Positions 34,258 to 47,240 of a DNA stretch of 50,359 nucleotides are shown here, one piece after another (within the stretch, counting starts at the first letter, position 1; each line of letters begins with the position of its first letter). The translations under genes were made by a program, and so were the position numbers. The DNA lies in assembly GCA_027576995.1 (NCBI GenBank), contig JANBQC010000156.1, positions 1-50,359 on the forward strand. The letters are read 5' to 3'. This DNA comes from Dimargaris cristalligena (taxonomy: Eukaryota > Kickxellomycota > Dimargaritomycetes > Dimargaritales > Dimargaritaceae). Below the pieces are notes generated by a model. It was not told the origin of the DNA. It was given only the letters and a program-made list of their open reading frames with translations, and ran no database searches.

Positions 34258-36229
34258 ATGAACAAATTCAATCCAGATGGCCAGTTGGTCATTGAACAAC
34301 CGTTTCTCCGGGTAAGTCGGTTGGTTTGTATTTTAAATTCTATTTAGGGAGACGGGTCTAAGTCGAAGCCCGGCTGTGGCAGGCCCGGAGGGCCGGTCAA
34401 CTCCGGGTGCATGCTCGGAGCCGTATTGTTTTTTTTTTGTTTTAGTCTCGGAGGAGGATACTTCCCTTCATGGAGCTCATTAAACCATTTTGATTTGAGG
34501 AATTTCCACTCGCCTTTTTAATCGAACCCTTCCCCACCGGCGTACATATATATATATATATATATATATACCCTAACAGATTCCGCATGAACAGACCAAA
34601 AAAGCCTATCGGCTTTCCCAGAAGTATCTGGAAAAGGACCTGGCGTTTGTCAACAACCACGCGGGCGAATTAGTCAAACAGGCCAAAAAACAGCAACTGG
34701 CGAGCCGCGCACAGGACGATTCTGCCGCCTCCTCCTCCGCTACCGCCCATAAACTCCTGGATAGTATGCTTAACCGGCTGACCATGCTCAAACGCAAACT
34801 ATCCGATACCAAAGCGGACGAAACCATGTACCTCCACCGCAGTAAATTGCGGTCTGTGCACTTGAATGAATTGTGCACCATGACGTCAACACAGGACCCC
34901 GGATACGAGGCGTGGAGCCATACCCGGTTGAATCGGCTGCTGGTGGACTATATGTTCCGGAAGGGCTACCATCAATCTGCTACTAAACTGGCCCACGATC
35001 AGACTATTCGGGTAGGCCCTTGTTTGCTTTTTTATTATCTTTTGAAGTCACCAAATATACCATAGTTCTAGGAAGATTATGTCCATCGGATTCAAGTTTC
35101 CATTCCCAACTCAGTCCCAATTATCTTCCGATTATTATTGTTGTTATTTACCGGAAATCACCATTTATCCAGGACTTTGCCGATTTCGAGCTCTTCCGCG
35201 AGTCCGCTACCATCGAACAGTCGCTCCGTGATCAGAATTGTGCCAAATGTCTGCAATGGTGTAGCGATAACAAATCCGCTCTGCGGAAGGTTAAGGTACG
35301 TGTGACTATAGATTCTATATGCCATTACTTCCGTGCCTAGTATGAACTAACCCGCAATACAGCGTGTCGAGTGAGCGAAAGATGTATACATTTATATATC
35401 CAACTAACCTGTACGTTTACCTGTCGAATATCCCGACAATTTCTCCCGATTTATAGAGCTCACTCGAATTCGATCTCCACCTTCAGGAGTTCATCGAGCT
35501 GGCCCGGTCCCAACAAACTCGGATAGCCATTCAATACGCCAAGAAACATCTACTCCCTTGGTCCGAAACTCACCAGCGCCAGATTGAACAGGCCATGGGT
35601 CTACTGGCCTTTAGTGCTCTGACCACTTGTGAACCCTACAAGGTATGTACCTTAAACGGTCTGTTTATGCCTGGTTGTGGTTAGTCCATCAAGTATAAGA
35701 TAATCCCCCGCCAGATTGTCCGTTTTATCCGTTCGACATCGCGATTTATTAACAACCTGTACATCTATTTTTTAATGCCCTCCACCATGACATCCGTTAG
35801 CAACTGTACGACACCTCTCGGTGGCAGCATCTCATTGACCATTTCCGGACCGACAATTTCTCGCTCAACGCCCTCGCTGATCCGGCGCCGCTCCTCCTTA
35901 CGCTGCAGACGGGTCTGTCCGCGCTTAAATGCCACCACTGCTACCACGATGAAGACCGTAACATCAACTGCCCCGTTTGCCAAACCGAAACCCTGGGCAA
36001 GCTCGCCGAATCCCTCCCCTATTCCCACCAGGTCAACTCGAATTTGGTGTGCCGTATTTCGGGACATCTCATGAACGAAGACAATCCACCGATGAAATTA
36101 CCCAACGGACGGGTGTATTCGTACCAGTCGCTCCAGGCCATGGCCGTGGAGAATAATGGGGAGGTCAAATGCCCGGTGACGGGGCAGGAGTTTCTGTTCA
36201 GTGAGGCCAAGAAGCTCTTTATTTCTTAG
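34258..36229 (+). CDS. MAEA: MAEA/Gid9 (Fyv10), catalytic subunit of the GID/CTLH ubiquitin ligase
   Basis: Five exons, 34258-34311, 34580-35011, 35173-35295, 35457-35642 and 35801-36229, all joined in phase 0, give 407 residues (human MAEA 396). Domain order is as in the family: an N-terminal coiled region; LisH at about 131-158 (RLNRLLVDYMFRKGYHQSA); CTLH from about 163; CRA; and the degenerate RING at the C-terminus with ALKCHHCYHDEDRN, NCPVCQTE, VCRISGHLMNEDNPP and VKCPVTGQEF. MAEA pairs with RMND5/Gid2 to form the catalytic module of the GID/CTLH E3, which in yeast degrades gluconeogenic enzymes. Intron 1 contains a TA repeat. All family landmarks are intact and nothing suggests decay. 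Confidence 0.96.
34545..34570. repeat. TA microsatellite in MAEA intron 1
   Basis: About thirteen TA units within the intron 34312-34579, ending 9 bp before the acceptor. Confidence 0.9.
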
Positions 36230-38049
36230 CATGCATGGGTGTAGGTGTGAATGTGGAAAAGGGGCACATTTCCCCCTCCACCACAGCCAGTTTACCCTAT
36301 GTTCACTCAACCCTTTCCTATTGACTAACTCTAATCACTCCTTTACTTTTCATTATTTTTCCCTAGCCGTTTACCGATTATATTGGTTTTTTGTGTGTAC
36401 TCAACTAGACCGGTTCTATTTTATATATAATAGCAGCTATACTTTATTATGGTGTTATAGTCGAAGACTTGGTCTCATTCTCTCCCTCTCTCTCCCCCAT
36501 GTCGATTTTTCAGTTTTGTAAATTAGCCCTGATCGATTTACTACTATTATTATTATTTAAATTCTGCAAAATACCCAGGTGTGTGGCCGACATGGTTGGG
36601 TAGAAGTGCAACGAGGTCGCTTTTTATATATACCTGAAGGGGGGGGGTTTCACACCCCATCCTGCCCCCCGTTTTTTATTTTATGTTGAAAGAATCTCCG
36701 TTTGGTATTCCACCAAGAGGGAGTGCCTTGGTGATTAATCAAACCCAGACCTGGATTCCATAGGAATGGGTGTGTATTTTTAAGGGGAGGTGATGGCCAG
36801 GCGGCCCTATTCGTCATTGGAGTTTGATGGTGATGGTAAAAATAGCTGAACTGGCAGCCCTTTTCTTCATGTGTATTGGAAATGCACCATGGATTCGATA
36901 GAGATTATAAAGGGGTGGGGCACATAAATGGCGCAATAATTTAGCCTATACTAACTAGCATATGTGGGTGGTCTCAGAAATAAGTAAGACAGTCCTGCTG
37001 CAAAACTTGGATTAACGATGGTAAACTAATACAGGCCACTGGTTATTCCAGGTTCACATGTGCTTTCAAGTATCCGCCCAACACTACCACCGTAATGACC
37101 TAAATCCAAATGTCTAGCACTAGTAATCAGTCTATAAACGAGGGGTGTACTCTCATCAGTAAGTGCCATCAAAAGGCTGTAGCTTGGCGAAATAAGGGGG
37201 GCGTAATCGTGCATGAATAGATGATATACACACGCCCTTAATATATATATATATATATATATAACGATCGGCAATTACCCATTGCCATTTCTCATTGAAA
37301 TCCGGAGGAATTCAAGGGTGGGACAGGTAACAAAGTCCCACACAGCGGTCGGTCTCTGACATTGGGATAGGGAGACGTGTGTGCACAAGAGGGGGAAGCA
37401 ATCTAAGAAAACCTATAGTCTCTGATGGTAAACCAACGTGGAAGGTGACATCGATAAATGACGGGAGGAATGGACCAAATATTCCCTGGGCATAGGTAAA
37501 ATGTTCTCATTAATAATATTGTCTATATTTTTTTATCAGGCTCTGCCCGGGTCTTGTTAGGGTAAGAAAGGGTAGATTCATTGGCAGCTCCCATTCAAGC
37601 TGAAGGAAAAGGAGGTATAAATGGAGGTGTAGGCGTAGATGCCCAAATCTCGATTATTATAAATATGACCTGCCAGGCACCACCTCGTTTAATCGCCAGG
37701 TTAGTTAGTTGGTAGTTGAAACAAGTATGTAATTTATTAACTGTTGGATTTATCTTTACACACATCGTTCCCTTTTTTTGTCATTATTTTTATTACTATT
37801 ATTGTTCTTATTAGCACTTTCAACAATGACTTTATTCATTTTTATTGGGCTTTAGCTACTATTAGTGCGACGTTTTGACCCCTTAATTATTTCATTTCGA
37901 TTCTTGTAATCCCCCAATCTGTGAGCATTTCTTAAAAATCTTTTTGATCTACTAAATCTATTTCGCCTATAACCGTTTAATATTATATCTTCCTCTTCCA
38001 ACCGTCTCCCTTTTTCTCCCCATCTTTCCCAAATATTTTTATTGGCATT
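36230..38049. other. Intergenic region between MAEA and the first CCCH gene
   Basis: Contains the MAEA 3' untranslated region, a TA microsatellite at 37239-37263 and, from about 37740 to 38049, a T-rich/pyrimidine-rich leader before the CCCH gene. No coding sequence was supported. Confidence 0.5.
37239..37263. repeat. TA microsatellite
   Basis: About twelve TA units, in intergenic DNA. Confidence 0.9.
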
Positions 38050-40780
38050 ATGGGAGGCGTCCCGAATTCACATCCACCCACCAATTCCTCTTCCCGGTTG
38101 AATACCACGGTACATATTAACCCCGTGTCGTCTAAAGCCGCACAACTGTGGAAAACAGAACTGTGCCATAACTTTGAAGACTACGGTTCGTGTAGGTAGG
38201 TCAGCCCCATCCTATTATAGATATTACATGGGTTAAAGGAAGGGAATGTCCCCCAAACCAGTGATGGTCACTAGATCATAATAGCAGGAGAAGGAGGTGG
38301 TGGTGGTGTGATCGGACACTTCTTGCTACGACCTGGGAAGTCCAATGACCTGTCAACCTGTCATTAATCTAAGTTTTGACAATTCACAGTCCGGTTAGGT
38401 TCAGGCGGACTCTTCCGCTTACCCTCTTCACACACCCACTCGCGGGATTTATCCCCAACCGGCATAATTAACCGTGGAAGTAGTGGTAGTTGTTGTTTTC
38501 TTGGGGGGAGGGGGCGTAACACTGGGAGATATCCTCTTCTCGGATCACCCCTATTCCTTTTTCACCGGGACCTTGTTACTTCGCCATCCCATGACGGCTC
38601 CGATTTACTCCGAGATATTCTTGTAGTGAAACACTACTGCTACCCCTCTCTTCCTTCGATTTGGAAAAGAGGAGATAAACAGTCCTTCCTATCACCCATT
38701 TGTCTTGATCTAACCACTGCCATCTACCCTGTGTTTAATGTAATACATTGTACTGTAAACTAATTCACTGAACCCACATCTCGCACGGGATTTTCCTATT
38801 GCATCGCCCGTTTGGTTTCAAACGGGTATATATATATATATATATATTTATATATGTATCTGAATGGGTTTATAATTCCGGGATTGTAACATTCCTAATT
38901 TTTGTTTCGTTTTGTTGTTGTTGTTTTTTAAAAAAAAACAACCACCCCTGGTTAGACGCGGTTCCAAGTGTTTTTTCGCCCACGGTCAAGCGGAACTCCA
39001 GCCACGGGTCCGACACCCCCGCTACCAAACCCAACTCTGTCGGACTTATTGGAGCGGGGATTTCTGTTACCATGGGGTGCGCTGTCATTTTATCCACTGC
39101 CGTTCGGAGGATTCCGCCGGGCTGGGTCAACGGGCAGTGCATCGGTGGTTGAAATTACGGAATGGGGGCCGCTGGTCTGCCACTACTACTACTACTACTG
39201 CCAGCCATGTCCACCATAGTCTCAGTGGTATTATGACTAGCAGCCGTCCCAGGGCACCGCTGCCTCTCCTCCCCGCCCATTGTGGTCCGCTACTGACTTC
39301 CCCCCCCCGGTCCTCGGGCCCCAATAGGCGGTTTCCGCCGGGACTAGGCCACCAGGTCGGCAGTATAGGGAATGAGCGTCGGGGTCGGCGGCACCAGCAG
39401 TCCCAACGGCCCCTCAGGTCCATTTGGGATGAACTGACCGACTCCCTCCTACAACTATCTCCTCCCCTGCTACACATACCAACCGGTCATGAGAAAGTAC
39501 CACCACCTCCTCCACCACCAAACACTGCGGCGCTATTATTAACCCCGCCCGATTCTTTCCCGGCCCCCCCTTCACCTTTTGCGACTCACCCCCATCATCG
39601 CACGCCCCCCCGCCAGGGCCAAACCCAAACCCAGTCCCGGGGTACCCTTTATTCCGCCGGCCCGGTTTCTTCCACCACCACCACCGCTGCAACAACACAT
39701 ACTGCCGCTTATCACTATAACACTCCCCCTAATGTAGAGTGGCTGCCAGCACCATCCTTGGTGTACCCCAACTTTTCCGACCACCACCACCCGGTTCCGT
39801 CCGATGGCGATCTGGCTCGGCAGTGGGAGGCCGAGGTGGGCCGAAGGGGGAGTAATGCTCCGAACATTAAGGATGCCGGTGGTGGTAGTGGTAGTGGCGT
39901 GGTAGTAGATACTGGTGGTCACCGCCACTACCAACCCCAGGGCTCCCGCCGGGTCAGTCTTCCACCACCACCACACTTGGAGATAAGTCCGGTTACGTGT
40001 TTGATTACACCCACCCCAACCCAACAACCCCCCCAACACCAGCAGCAGCAGCAACACTATCACCACCTGGCTTCGCGTTTCTCGACCACTACAACTACAC
40101 TGACCCTAAACGCCGACATGACTGCGACCCACCCTCCCCATATCCCAGAGTGGCAGTCGTGGTCCCCCACTATCCGCCCCATTAGGATGGAACCAAATGA
40201 ACCACCTCCCCATCCCCACCTGTCTCCAACCACCTTAAACGGGACACCTCTGGTTCCCAATCCACAACCCCGTAACTGCCACCACTACTACCCCCAGCAT
40301 TACCCGGAACCGCCGCATATGCAGCCTTATGGTAGAAGTTTATCATGGGGGCCACGGATAACCGCCCCGTCAATGGACCACCAGCAGCAACCCCAATACC
40401 ATCGCCCCGTGTCGTCGTTGCCATTGTCGCAGTTTCACCCCCACCTAAATTGGGGGGAGGGCCCTTTGGCGGTCGTCACCAGCGAGATGAGTAAGACCAA
40501 CGCGGCGGGGATTGGTGGAAGGAAAGAGGAGGACGCTGATGATGTTGCGTCGCCATCCATTCGACCACTACTATCGGAAATTGATGCCGATATCCTCTTC
40601 GCCGTGTTTGCCACCGACTACGGCGGCGGTGGTGGTGGTGGCGGCACGGATTATTTTAATATTCCGGTAACAGTAGCAGCTACCCTTACTGTGGAGCAGC
40701 AATCCCACCCCTCCAGCTGGACCACCACCGCTGCAACCACTGTTGGCCCCCACCAGCATTCTTTGCCTGCTAATTATTGA
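38050..40780 (+). CDS. Tandem CCCH zinc-finger protein of the tristetraprolin (TTP/ZFP36) family, copy 1
   Basis: Two exons, 38050-38195 and 38956-40780, give about 656 residues. Finger 1 uses Cys39, Cys48, Cys54 and His58; finger 2 uses Cys77, Cys86, Cys92 and His96. Both have C-x8-C-x5-C-x3-H spacing, separated by 18 residues, with the lead-ins WKTELC and YQTQLC. This is the exact TTP arrangement that binds UAUUUA-type AU-rich elements and recruits deadenylation in animals and yeasts. The fingers sit at the N-terminus. The remaining 560 residues are low complexity, rich in Pro, His, Thr and Gln with a poly-Gly run near the end, and are probably disordered. The 760-bp intron splits an Arg codon (AG|A) directly after the second Cys of finger 1, the same place as in copy 2 at 47.2 kb. 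The finger spacing fixes the splice sites. Confidence 0.9.
38826..38850. repeat. TA microsatellite in the intron of CCCH copy 1
   Basis: A TA run inside the intron 38196-38955. Confidence 0.9.
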
Positions 40781-41030
40781 ACTGTAATTCCATTCTTATC
40801 AGCCGATAGGTGGGGATATGCATTACTAATGTCCACTATGTCTATACCATCTCCTATGTCCATGGGGGTATGGAAAACGGGTAGATTCACCGCTCCACTA
40901 TTGGTTTAGTAGAATAAGTAAGTTGCCTTGGAAACGCACAAAGTCAGACGACGCAATTCCAACTCATTTCACTCGATTTGCAAAATTAAAAAATACCTCC
41001 CCCCCTCCCAGCTTCTCCCAACATTCTTCC

Positions 41031-41064
41031 ACCACCACCACCACCACCTTCTCCTCCTCCTCCT
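41031..41064. repeat. CCA and CTC trinucleotide tracts
   Basis: A run of CCA triplets followed by CTC triplets, downstream of the first CCCH gene. Confidence 0.85.
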
Positions 41065-41345
41065 CCCCAATTTCGACTATAACTCCGTAAAATAAACAAC
41101 TAAAAATTGCATTCTATAATTAATTGGACGGGTGGGCCACGTACCATGCACCAACTAGAGATATCTTCATACACATCATACATTGGGCCATTGTTAACGA
41201 TTGGGCCCCTGACATGGCAGGAAATGATTAGTTCATGCATTGACCCTCACGGCCACCGAGTTAGTACCAAAATGGCATAAAAACGGTTATCCCCGTACAT
41301 GTGTATTGGTGGTGGAATATAGCAATTAAGTATAGAGCCGTAGTA

Positions 41346-41371
41346 TTACTATTATTATTATTATTATTATT
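41346..41371. repeat. ATT trinucleotide microsatellite
   Basis: About eight ATT units, in intergenic DNA. Confidence 0.9.
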
Positions 41372-42834
41372 TGGGGGGAATTTGTAGTATATTTCTTTCC
41401 CCGGTTGGACTTTCCGTAGCAATGGGGATTTCTCGATTGCTTTATTTGGAAAGAGAGAGTCAGAGAGAGGAGCAGATGGTACTTCGATTTATTGTTGAGG
41501 TGTTGCCTGTATATACTTTTATCATATTCATTTATTTTTTGGAGATGGGCTATTCCCACCGGGGCATTGTTCTCCCTTTTGCCGCTTGGCGTAGAAAATA
41601 GATCACTTCCGTCGGCTTTCCGACTCGCTTAAAATGAGTTGGGCCGGGCTCGTTTATACATTTATTAGTCTGCTATTGGACCTATTATGCCCTTTTTTTT
41701 AAAAAAAGCAGGAACTACGGCCTAGAAGGCGAGAATTGCTTAGCCCGGTTCCTGGTAGGCGGTACAAGAGGGGTAAGTAAGTAAGTAAGCAAAGTCGGCG
41801 GTGAGTGCCGATAGTCAGATGAGCAGCGAGGCGTATCCGTGACTGTTTAGTTGAATGCAAGTAGGGATGGGCAATGTTAAATGGGGGGAGGTGACAATAG
41901 ACAAATAGTTGGGAAGGGATAACGCAGTCAATGTAACTAAACTAAGGGACCAAATGCTATTACTGTGAAATTGTGAAGCTTTTCGGATTGTCCCTTAACC
42001 CGCCTCACCTTTTACTCTCTCTCTCTCTCTCTCTTTTGTATCTGTCCCAGAACCATCCATCTAGACTGGCTTCCTGGTCATCTATACAACTAATTGGGAA
42101 GTATTTCATGGTGGTATTAAGGCTTGCTAATCTAATGACTAACTTGCTCATTAGGTTTTATCCTTCGACACTCACTCCACTCCACTTCACGCCAAATCCA
42201 ATCCCTATGTCTTGGGGATATACTCCCCCCTCCCCCTTCTTCGCCTTGCCCTTCATGTGACATTTCCGATTCATTTAGTTTTCGAATTGCAATGAATGAA
42301 TGAACGGGGCCCCGTGATGAAAATAGGCAAAGTGTGAATTTACGAGGCGTGACTGATGGCCCAGGGTAATAGAAACGACCGCCATACCCCCTCCTCCTCA
42401 CCTACTATCGCACCCTTTCCCCCCCCCCAGCTCTGGTATTTCCCCGCCAATGACTGCGTGGACGCGAGAGAGTGCGAGTAGGGTGACTATGATTTGCACC
42501 AGGTGCATTGGTATAGGATTTCCCCCTCCCTCCCCCCTTATTGGTTCCCAGGATTGACTGAGAATCTCATCCCCTGCGACCTCTCGGTCAGTGCCGATAA
42601 GTCAAGACTACAAAAAAATTGGGAAAGACTAATGCGGACTCGTCCAGGAGGTTACGGAAGAAACCCCGTGGACTTGTGACAAAGGGTTTTCTATTATTTT
42701 ACTTTACATTCGATGGTATTGTGCCAAGTAAAGCCGGGGGGAGGGAGGGGGAGAGGGAGAATGGGCATACGCGAGGATAGAATTGGGCAGCAATAAGACA
42801 ATCCTCCCATACTTCAGGGATGATGTTCGCCGAA

Positions 42835-42898
42835 GTGTGTGTGTCTGTGTGTGTGTAAGTGTAGGGCGGGAGGGGCTAGATGATGATGATGATGATGG
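42835..42898. repeat. GT microsatellite followed by a GAT array
   Basis: A GT run at 42835-42860 and six GAT units at 42881-42898. If read as coding, the latter would give an Asp run. Confidence 0.8.
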
Positions 42899-43383
42899 TG
42901 AACGAACCGTCACTGTGCCTGAACGTTATGCTTATTGTGAAGTGTGGTTCCTAACCTCTACAGACCTCTCTTAAAAGCCAAGCTTACTGGGTGATGGGCA
43001 AGACGGCTCCCGAAACCGTCAGAATGCCCCGTGCCCAAATCAATACCCCCCCTTCTCATATAATGTGACCAGGCCTGATACTGTGAAGTGGTTATAGGTG
43101 ACCTGTTGTGAAGACCTTCCCGTCGCTAGACTCATATGTACGAATAATGTTTAGTCAATGCTTTATGGCTATACACCAACAAAGGTCTAATGCAATGTCC
43201 AAGATTGCCCTCCCCCACCATGGTAAGTTCCCATTAAGCGGATTGTCCACACTTTATGGAATGACGCGAGCTACTAGATACGGAACCCTATCGCAATTGA
43301 GGGGAGTTGTTTAGTACACCTTGTCTCTACACTCCCACTCACCCTCCATTTAGGCATATACCACAACATCTTTTAATTTGTAC

Positions 43384-43404
43384 TCACACACACACACACA
43401 CACA
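43384..43404. repeat. CA microsatellite
   Basis: About ten CA units followed by a CT-rich tract. Confidence 0.9.
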
Positions 43405-45680
43405 TTCGCTCTCTCTCCCTCTCTCATCATTTCCAAATCGGGGCTTCTATAATAAAGCCCGAATATAAGATGGATTGAGGCTGGGAATGCGGCGGTTTGG
43501 TGGGTGCAGGAGCCTGGCTTTCACCGGGGTCTCAAATCAAGCAGATGTGAAGATGTTTACCAAAGAAAAAAAAGGCGCGGGGGCAGGTGATGGTTGAAAT
43601 AGAACATTCAATGTAGAGAAGTACTAGGGATTAAGAGATAGAAATATATATTTTTAATAAAAATGAAAATGAACAACAATTGGAAGTTACAGTTGCAGTA
43701 ATAAAGAATCGACCCAACCTCATTTATCCATCGCCATGGACAATTAACTCAACAATAGTAGAATGCACCACTGCACCAGGTACCACTTTAATGGTAAAGA
43801 ACAGGCGGAAGCTTACGAAATGAGGCACCGATGGATTAATAGCATTGTTCCTAGCAAATCAACTGAGCCTCCCCCCCTCACGCACACTTCCACCCGTTCC
43901 TTGTTATGCTGACCCCTTCTCAGACCTGTAGACTTCCCCATCTGGTCTAGTTATACAGTAAATAGGGGTTGGATAGAGTAGCCAAATCCATTGTACTTTA
44001 CCAACCTTTTTAGGGTGACCTAGGAACCCCACACCTAGAACCAGGGGGGGGTGGTGATATTATTATGATTGATGAAGTAATGCCCCAATAGTGAAGGTTT
44101 GCCTGGAAACATAGAAGTACCGCCTACTTGGGTTATTGGCATGTAGGAGAAAGGCGACTGTAACAATACTGGACTCATTACTTGTCAATGTCAACCGGTC
44201 TATATAATTTGGTTCTCCGGAACCAGTCGCCCACAGTGGGTTTTGCATGGTGGGGTAAACGCAAGAGCTGTTTGCCCACCCCCACAACCCATACTCGCCT
44301 TAGCATTGTTATATATATATATTTCCGTTTGGGATGCCTTCATTTTCTCCCAACAGGCTAAAGAAATACGGAAAGATTGGGAATGCCGGAAACGGAGGTC
44401 ACTGGCTAGGGCGGAGTCGGAGATGGAATGATGCACGGAATAATAGACGACCAGGCTGTTCCTGGGCCAGAATGGTCTAAAAATGACGACACGGATCTTC
44501 ACCGGTACTCTGGGTCGCATCCATAAAATAAAATAATATAAATATATATACATACATTGTCAAAGTAAAAGGACAATAGACATGGTAAACCAACCCCTTT
44601 TCCCTGTACCTCATTTTTTCAATGTCAGTGGGAATTCGCACTGGTAGACCCAGCAAGGAAAAGGCCGGAACTCCAACGGATGAATTCGTAAGGATCGTAC
44701 CGGAAGGACTTTCACCCTTCCCTTGGGCTATTTTTTAGTCAGCCCACCTCGCTCTTAAGTAAGCACCCACCTTTCCCACCCATCTCTCTCTCTTCGGATC
44801 CACCCCGGTGGTCCCTTTGGCTCCGTCTCTAGCCACACCCGGTCGTATTTATGAAATAAAAGAGGCGCTCCCCTCCCACGAACGGGACCGTAGCTGCGGC
44901 ACATTCGGTGGTCCACGGGTCGTCGTTGAACAAGTGTATTGTGTAGTACAGCCCGATATTGGCGGGTGATTTAGTTGTGCATGCTATAATATACCGGCAG
45001 CTTTATCTAACGGGAAAAAGTGGAGGAGAAGGAGCGGAAATGTTCTGGTCCAGCCGTTCCGTTGGTTGCGTATTGCGTGGTTGTTGTTCAAAGGGAATGG
45101 TAGTACATCATTTCTACACGGGGTCCGGTGAGTAATAGTAAGCCAAGGTGGGGGGTATGTGTCAAATCAAAGGGACGAGCAAACGTAATGAGGGGATATA
45201 ATTAGATTGGGGAGAGTAACGGTCCAGCAAATTCTATGGCTAATTTATGAATCTTGATTGTTAGAGGAAATGTAGTGGTGGTGTATCTACTATGGGTTAT
45301 TTTCCGACTAATTTTTGGGTTTAGTCAGACGCCACGGTTATTGGCCAGCCTCATTAATGATTTAATCTAATTCCGGGCGATGGTGATCGAAACCAAAAAT
45401 ATGAATAATAACAAAAGATATCCTCCAAAAAACACGGGAATATCGACGGGGTAAGCCATGCGTAAGGGGCAATCGAGTGTCACTCACTACTACTGATGGG
45501 GTAGGCTTATCTTTCAAACTTTTCGCCAGAAAACAAAATAACGAAAAAGACAGTCAACGGGGGGACCGCCGCGCGGCCTTGGCGAAGTGTCAAGTACGAG
45601 GGGGACTGAATAAGAGAAGATTCTGGCGGTTCGATTAGTCAGGGCGCTGTAGTCAACGAGGAGTTGCTGGTATTAATAAT

Positions 45681-45710
45681 CACACACACACACACACTCT
45701 CTCTCTCTCC
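45681..45710. repeat. CA/CT compound microsatellite
   Basis: About eight CA units run directly into about six CT units. Confidence 0.9.
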
Positions 45711-45991
45711 GCCAAGCTGCAGGATCGAACGTCATCCAGAGGGTTCCAGGAGGCAACCTGTCCTACACTGCCCGTATTATTATTTTTTCGATTTTACGTG
45801 TCGCCGAGTTTCTGGAATTTGCGTTGGCATTACTTTCAGCCGCCAGGCCAGTCGGCCACGCATGCGCGATTTTTATTTCAATTATGGTTCACATTTACTT
45901 TTAGGCCCTGTTTACCTCACCCATGTGGCGGGCTATCCAGTAGGGAAGATGATGGAGTACTTAACAGTGGTATAGGGGGAGGAAGGCAATT

Positions 45992-46016
45992 AAAGGAAAG
46001 GAAAGGAAAGGAAAGG
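45992..46016. repeat. AAAGG pentanucleotide array
   Basis: About five AAAGG units, followed by a GGGA-type run. Confidence 0.9.
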
Positions 46017-47120
46017 GAGGGAGGGAGGAAAGAGCAGCTGCTGGGAAAGCACATGGGCCTGAATCAAACAACAATATGCGTTTCGTACGAGTAAGGTAAT
46101 TGGAACCCATACCCTATTATTGGGACCGATCAACTGGACTTCTAGACGTTCCATGATGCCAAGCCAATGTGATTATTAAACCTGGTAGGTCGTCGAAAAG
46201 AGCCACTTTGCGCCCCAGGAGGAATACTATTAATTGGGTAGGGACAATACTCGTTCGGAGGTTAAACGACTGAAAGGGGAAGGTAGGCCCAGTTCACCAC
46301 TGCTTTATTTGTTTTGGCCAAGCCATGGTGAAACACCGGCGAAGACAAAGGCCCTTTCCCACTGGTGTGGCGCAAGGCGGAGGAGACCAGAAAGAAAAGG
46401 ATTCACGAAGGTACGGGCTGACTCTGGAACACCTCCCCAGCTACCCAGTTTAACGGGCCCTATAGATGGACTGGGAGGGCCTAATTGTTGAAAAAAGGGG
46501 TTATGCTATACTGGAGGGCAGGGTGGGGGGGCATCCATCGGGTGGATTATGAAGAGGCGCCTACTCTCTCATTCGACCGGGTGGTTTGGGTATGTATGAC
46601 ACACATACACACACAGCTGCCTGAGAGTGAGGGATATGGGGCCCGGACGGAAATATGGGGAGGGTGATGAAGGCTGCCGCAGTCGGAAGGAGAGGGAGTG
46701 CGAGTTTATTGAAGCAGCAGCCCACCATTATATGCGGGGCCAATCAATGGGGGACCAGTATTGTGTGGTTCCGCTATTACTGGATAGAATAATATCCCTG
46801 TTTCTTCCTGCCATCCCTGCTGGCCTTTTGGATTATATAAATAATACCGCCTTCGCTCTCCCTTCCGGTTCTCCTCACCATCGAACTTCAATCCATCTGC
46901 CTTCTCTCTTCAGCTATTCCATACGGTAATAGTTGTGAACCAGTTCTACTTTATTACATCTATTATTCTAAACTACTACTACTATCTCCCTTCAACAAGC
47001 GGACCGCACCTATCTAATAGCCTTTCTATTCGATCAGCCGTCTATTTGCCCCTTCGTCTCTTCTACTTACTCCGCTCAACTGATTAGCCTTCGGTGATTA
47101 TCTAGCGTCGCTGGGCCATA

Positions 47121-47149
47121 CATACACACACACACACATATATATATAA
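47121..47149 (+). promoter_or_regulatory. CA repeat passing into a TATATATATA element upstream of CCCH copy 2
   Basis: The TA part (47138-47149) lies about 92 to 103 bp upstream of the start codon at 47241, followed by a pyrimidine-rich leader. The spacing is right for a TATA box, but the element is also a simple repeat. Confidence 0.4.
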
Positions 47150-47240
47150 GCCATCCGTCCCTCGCCATCTTCATCAGCACACTACTTCTTCGTCTTCTCT
47201 AACCCTTCTTTCCAGCACAACCGTCTATCCAATCTCCAGC

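Larger units (their letters stand above)
40781..47240. other. Region between the two CCCH genes; unresolved exon-like pieces
   Basis: The left part (40781-42400) is microsatellite-rich and shows no gene. Between 42.43 and 46.92 kb the plus strand has several short open segments with balanced third positions and adjacent consensus splice sites. Examples are 42430-42475, about 42551-42650, 42970-43064, 44358-44430, 44628-44690 and 44800-44972. I could not join them into one protein or recognise any family, and some segments are open in two frames. Either an intron-rich, poorly conserved gene or chance could explain them. The last 300 bp are pyrimidine-rich leader and promoter of the second CCCH gene. 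Confidence 0.3.
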
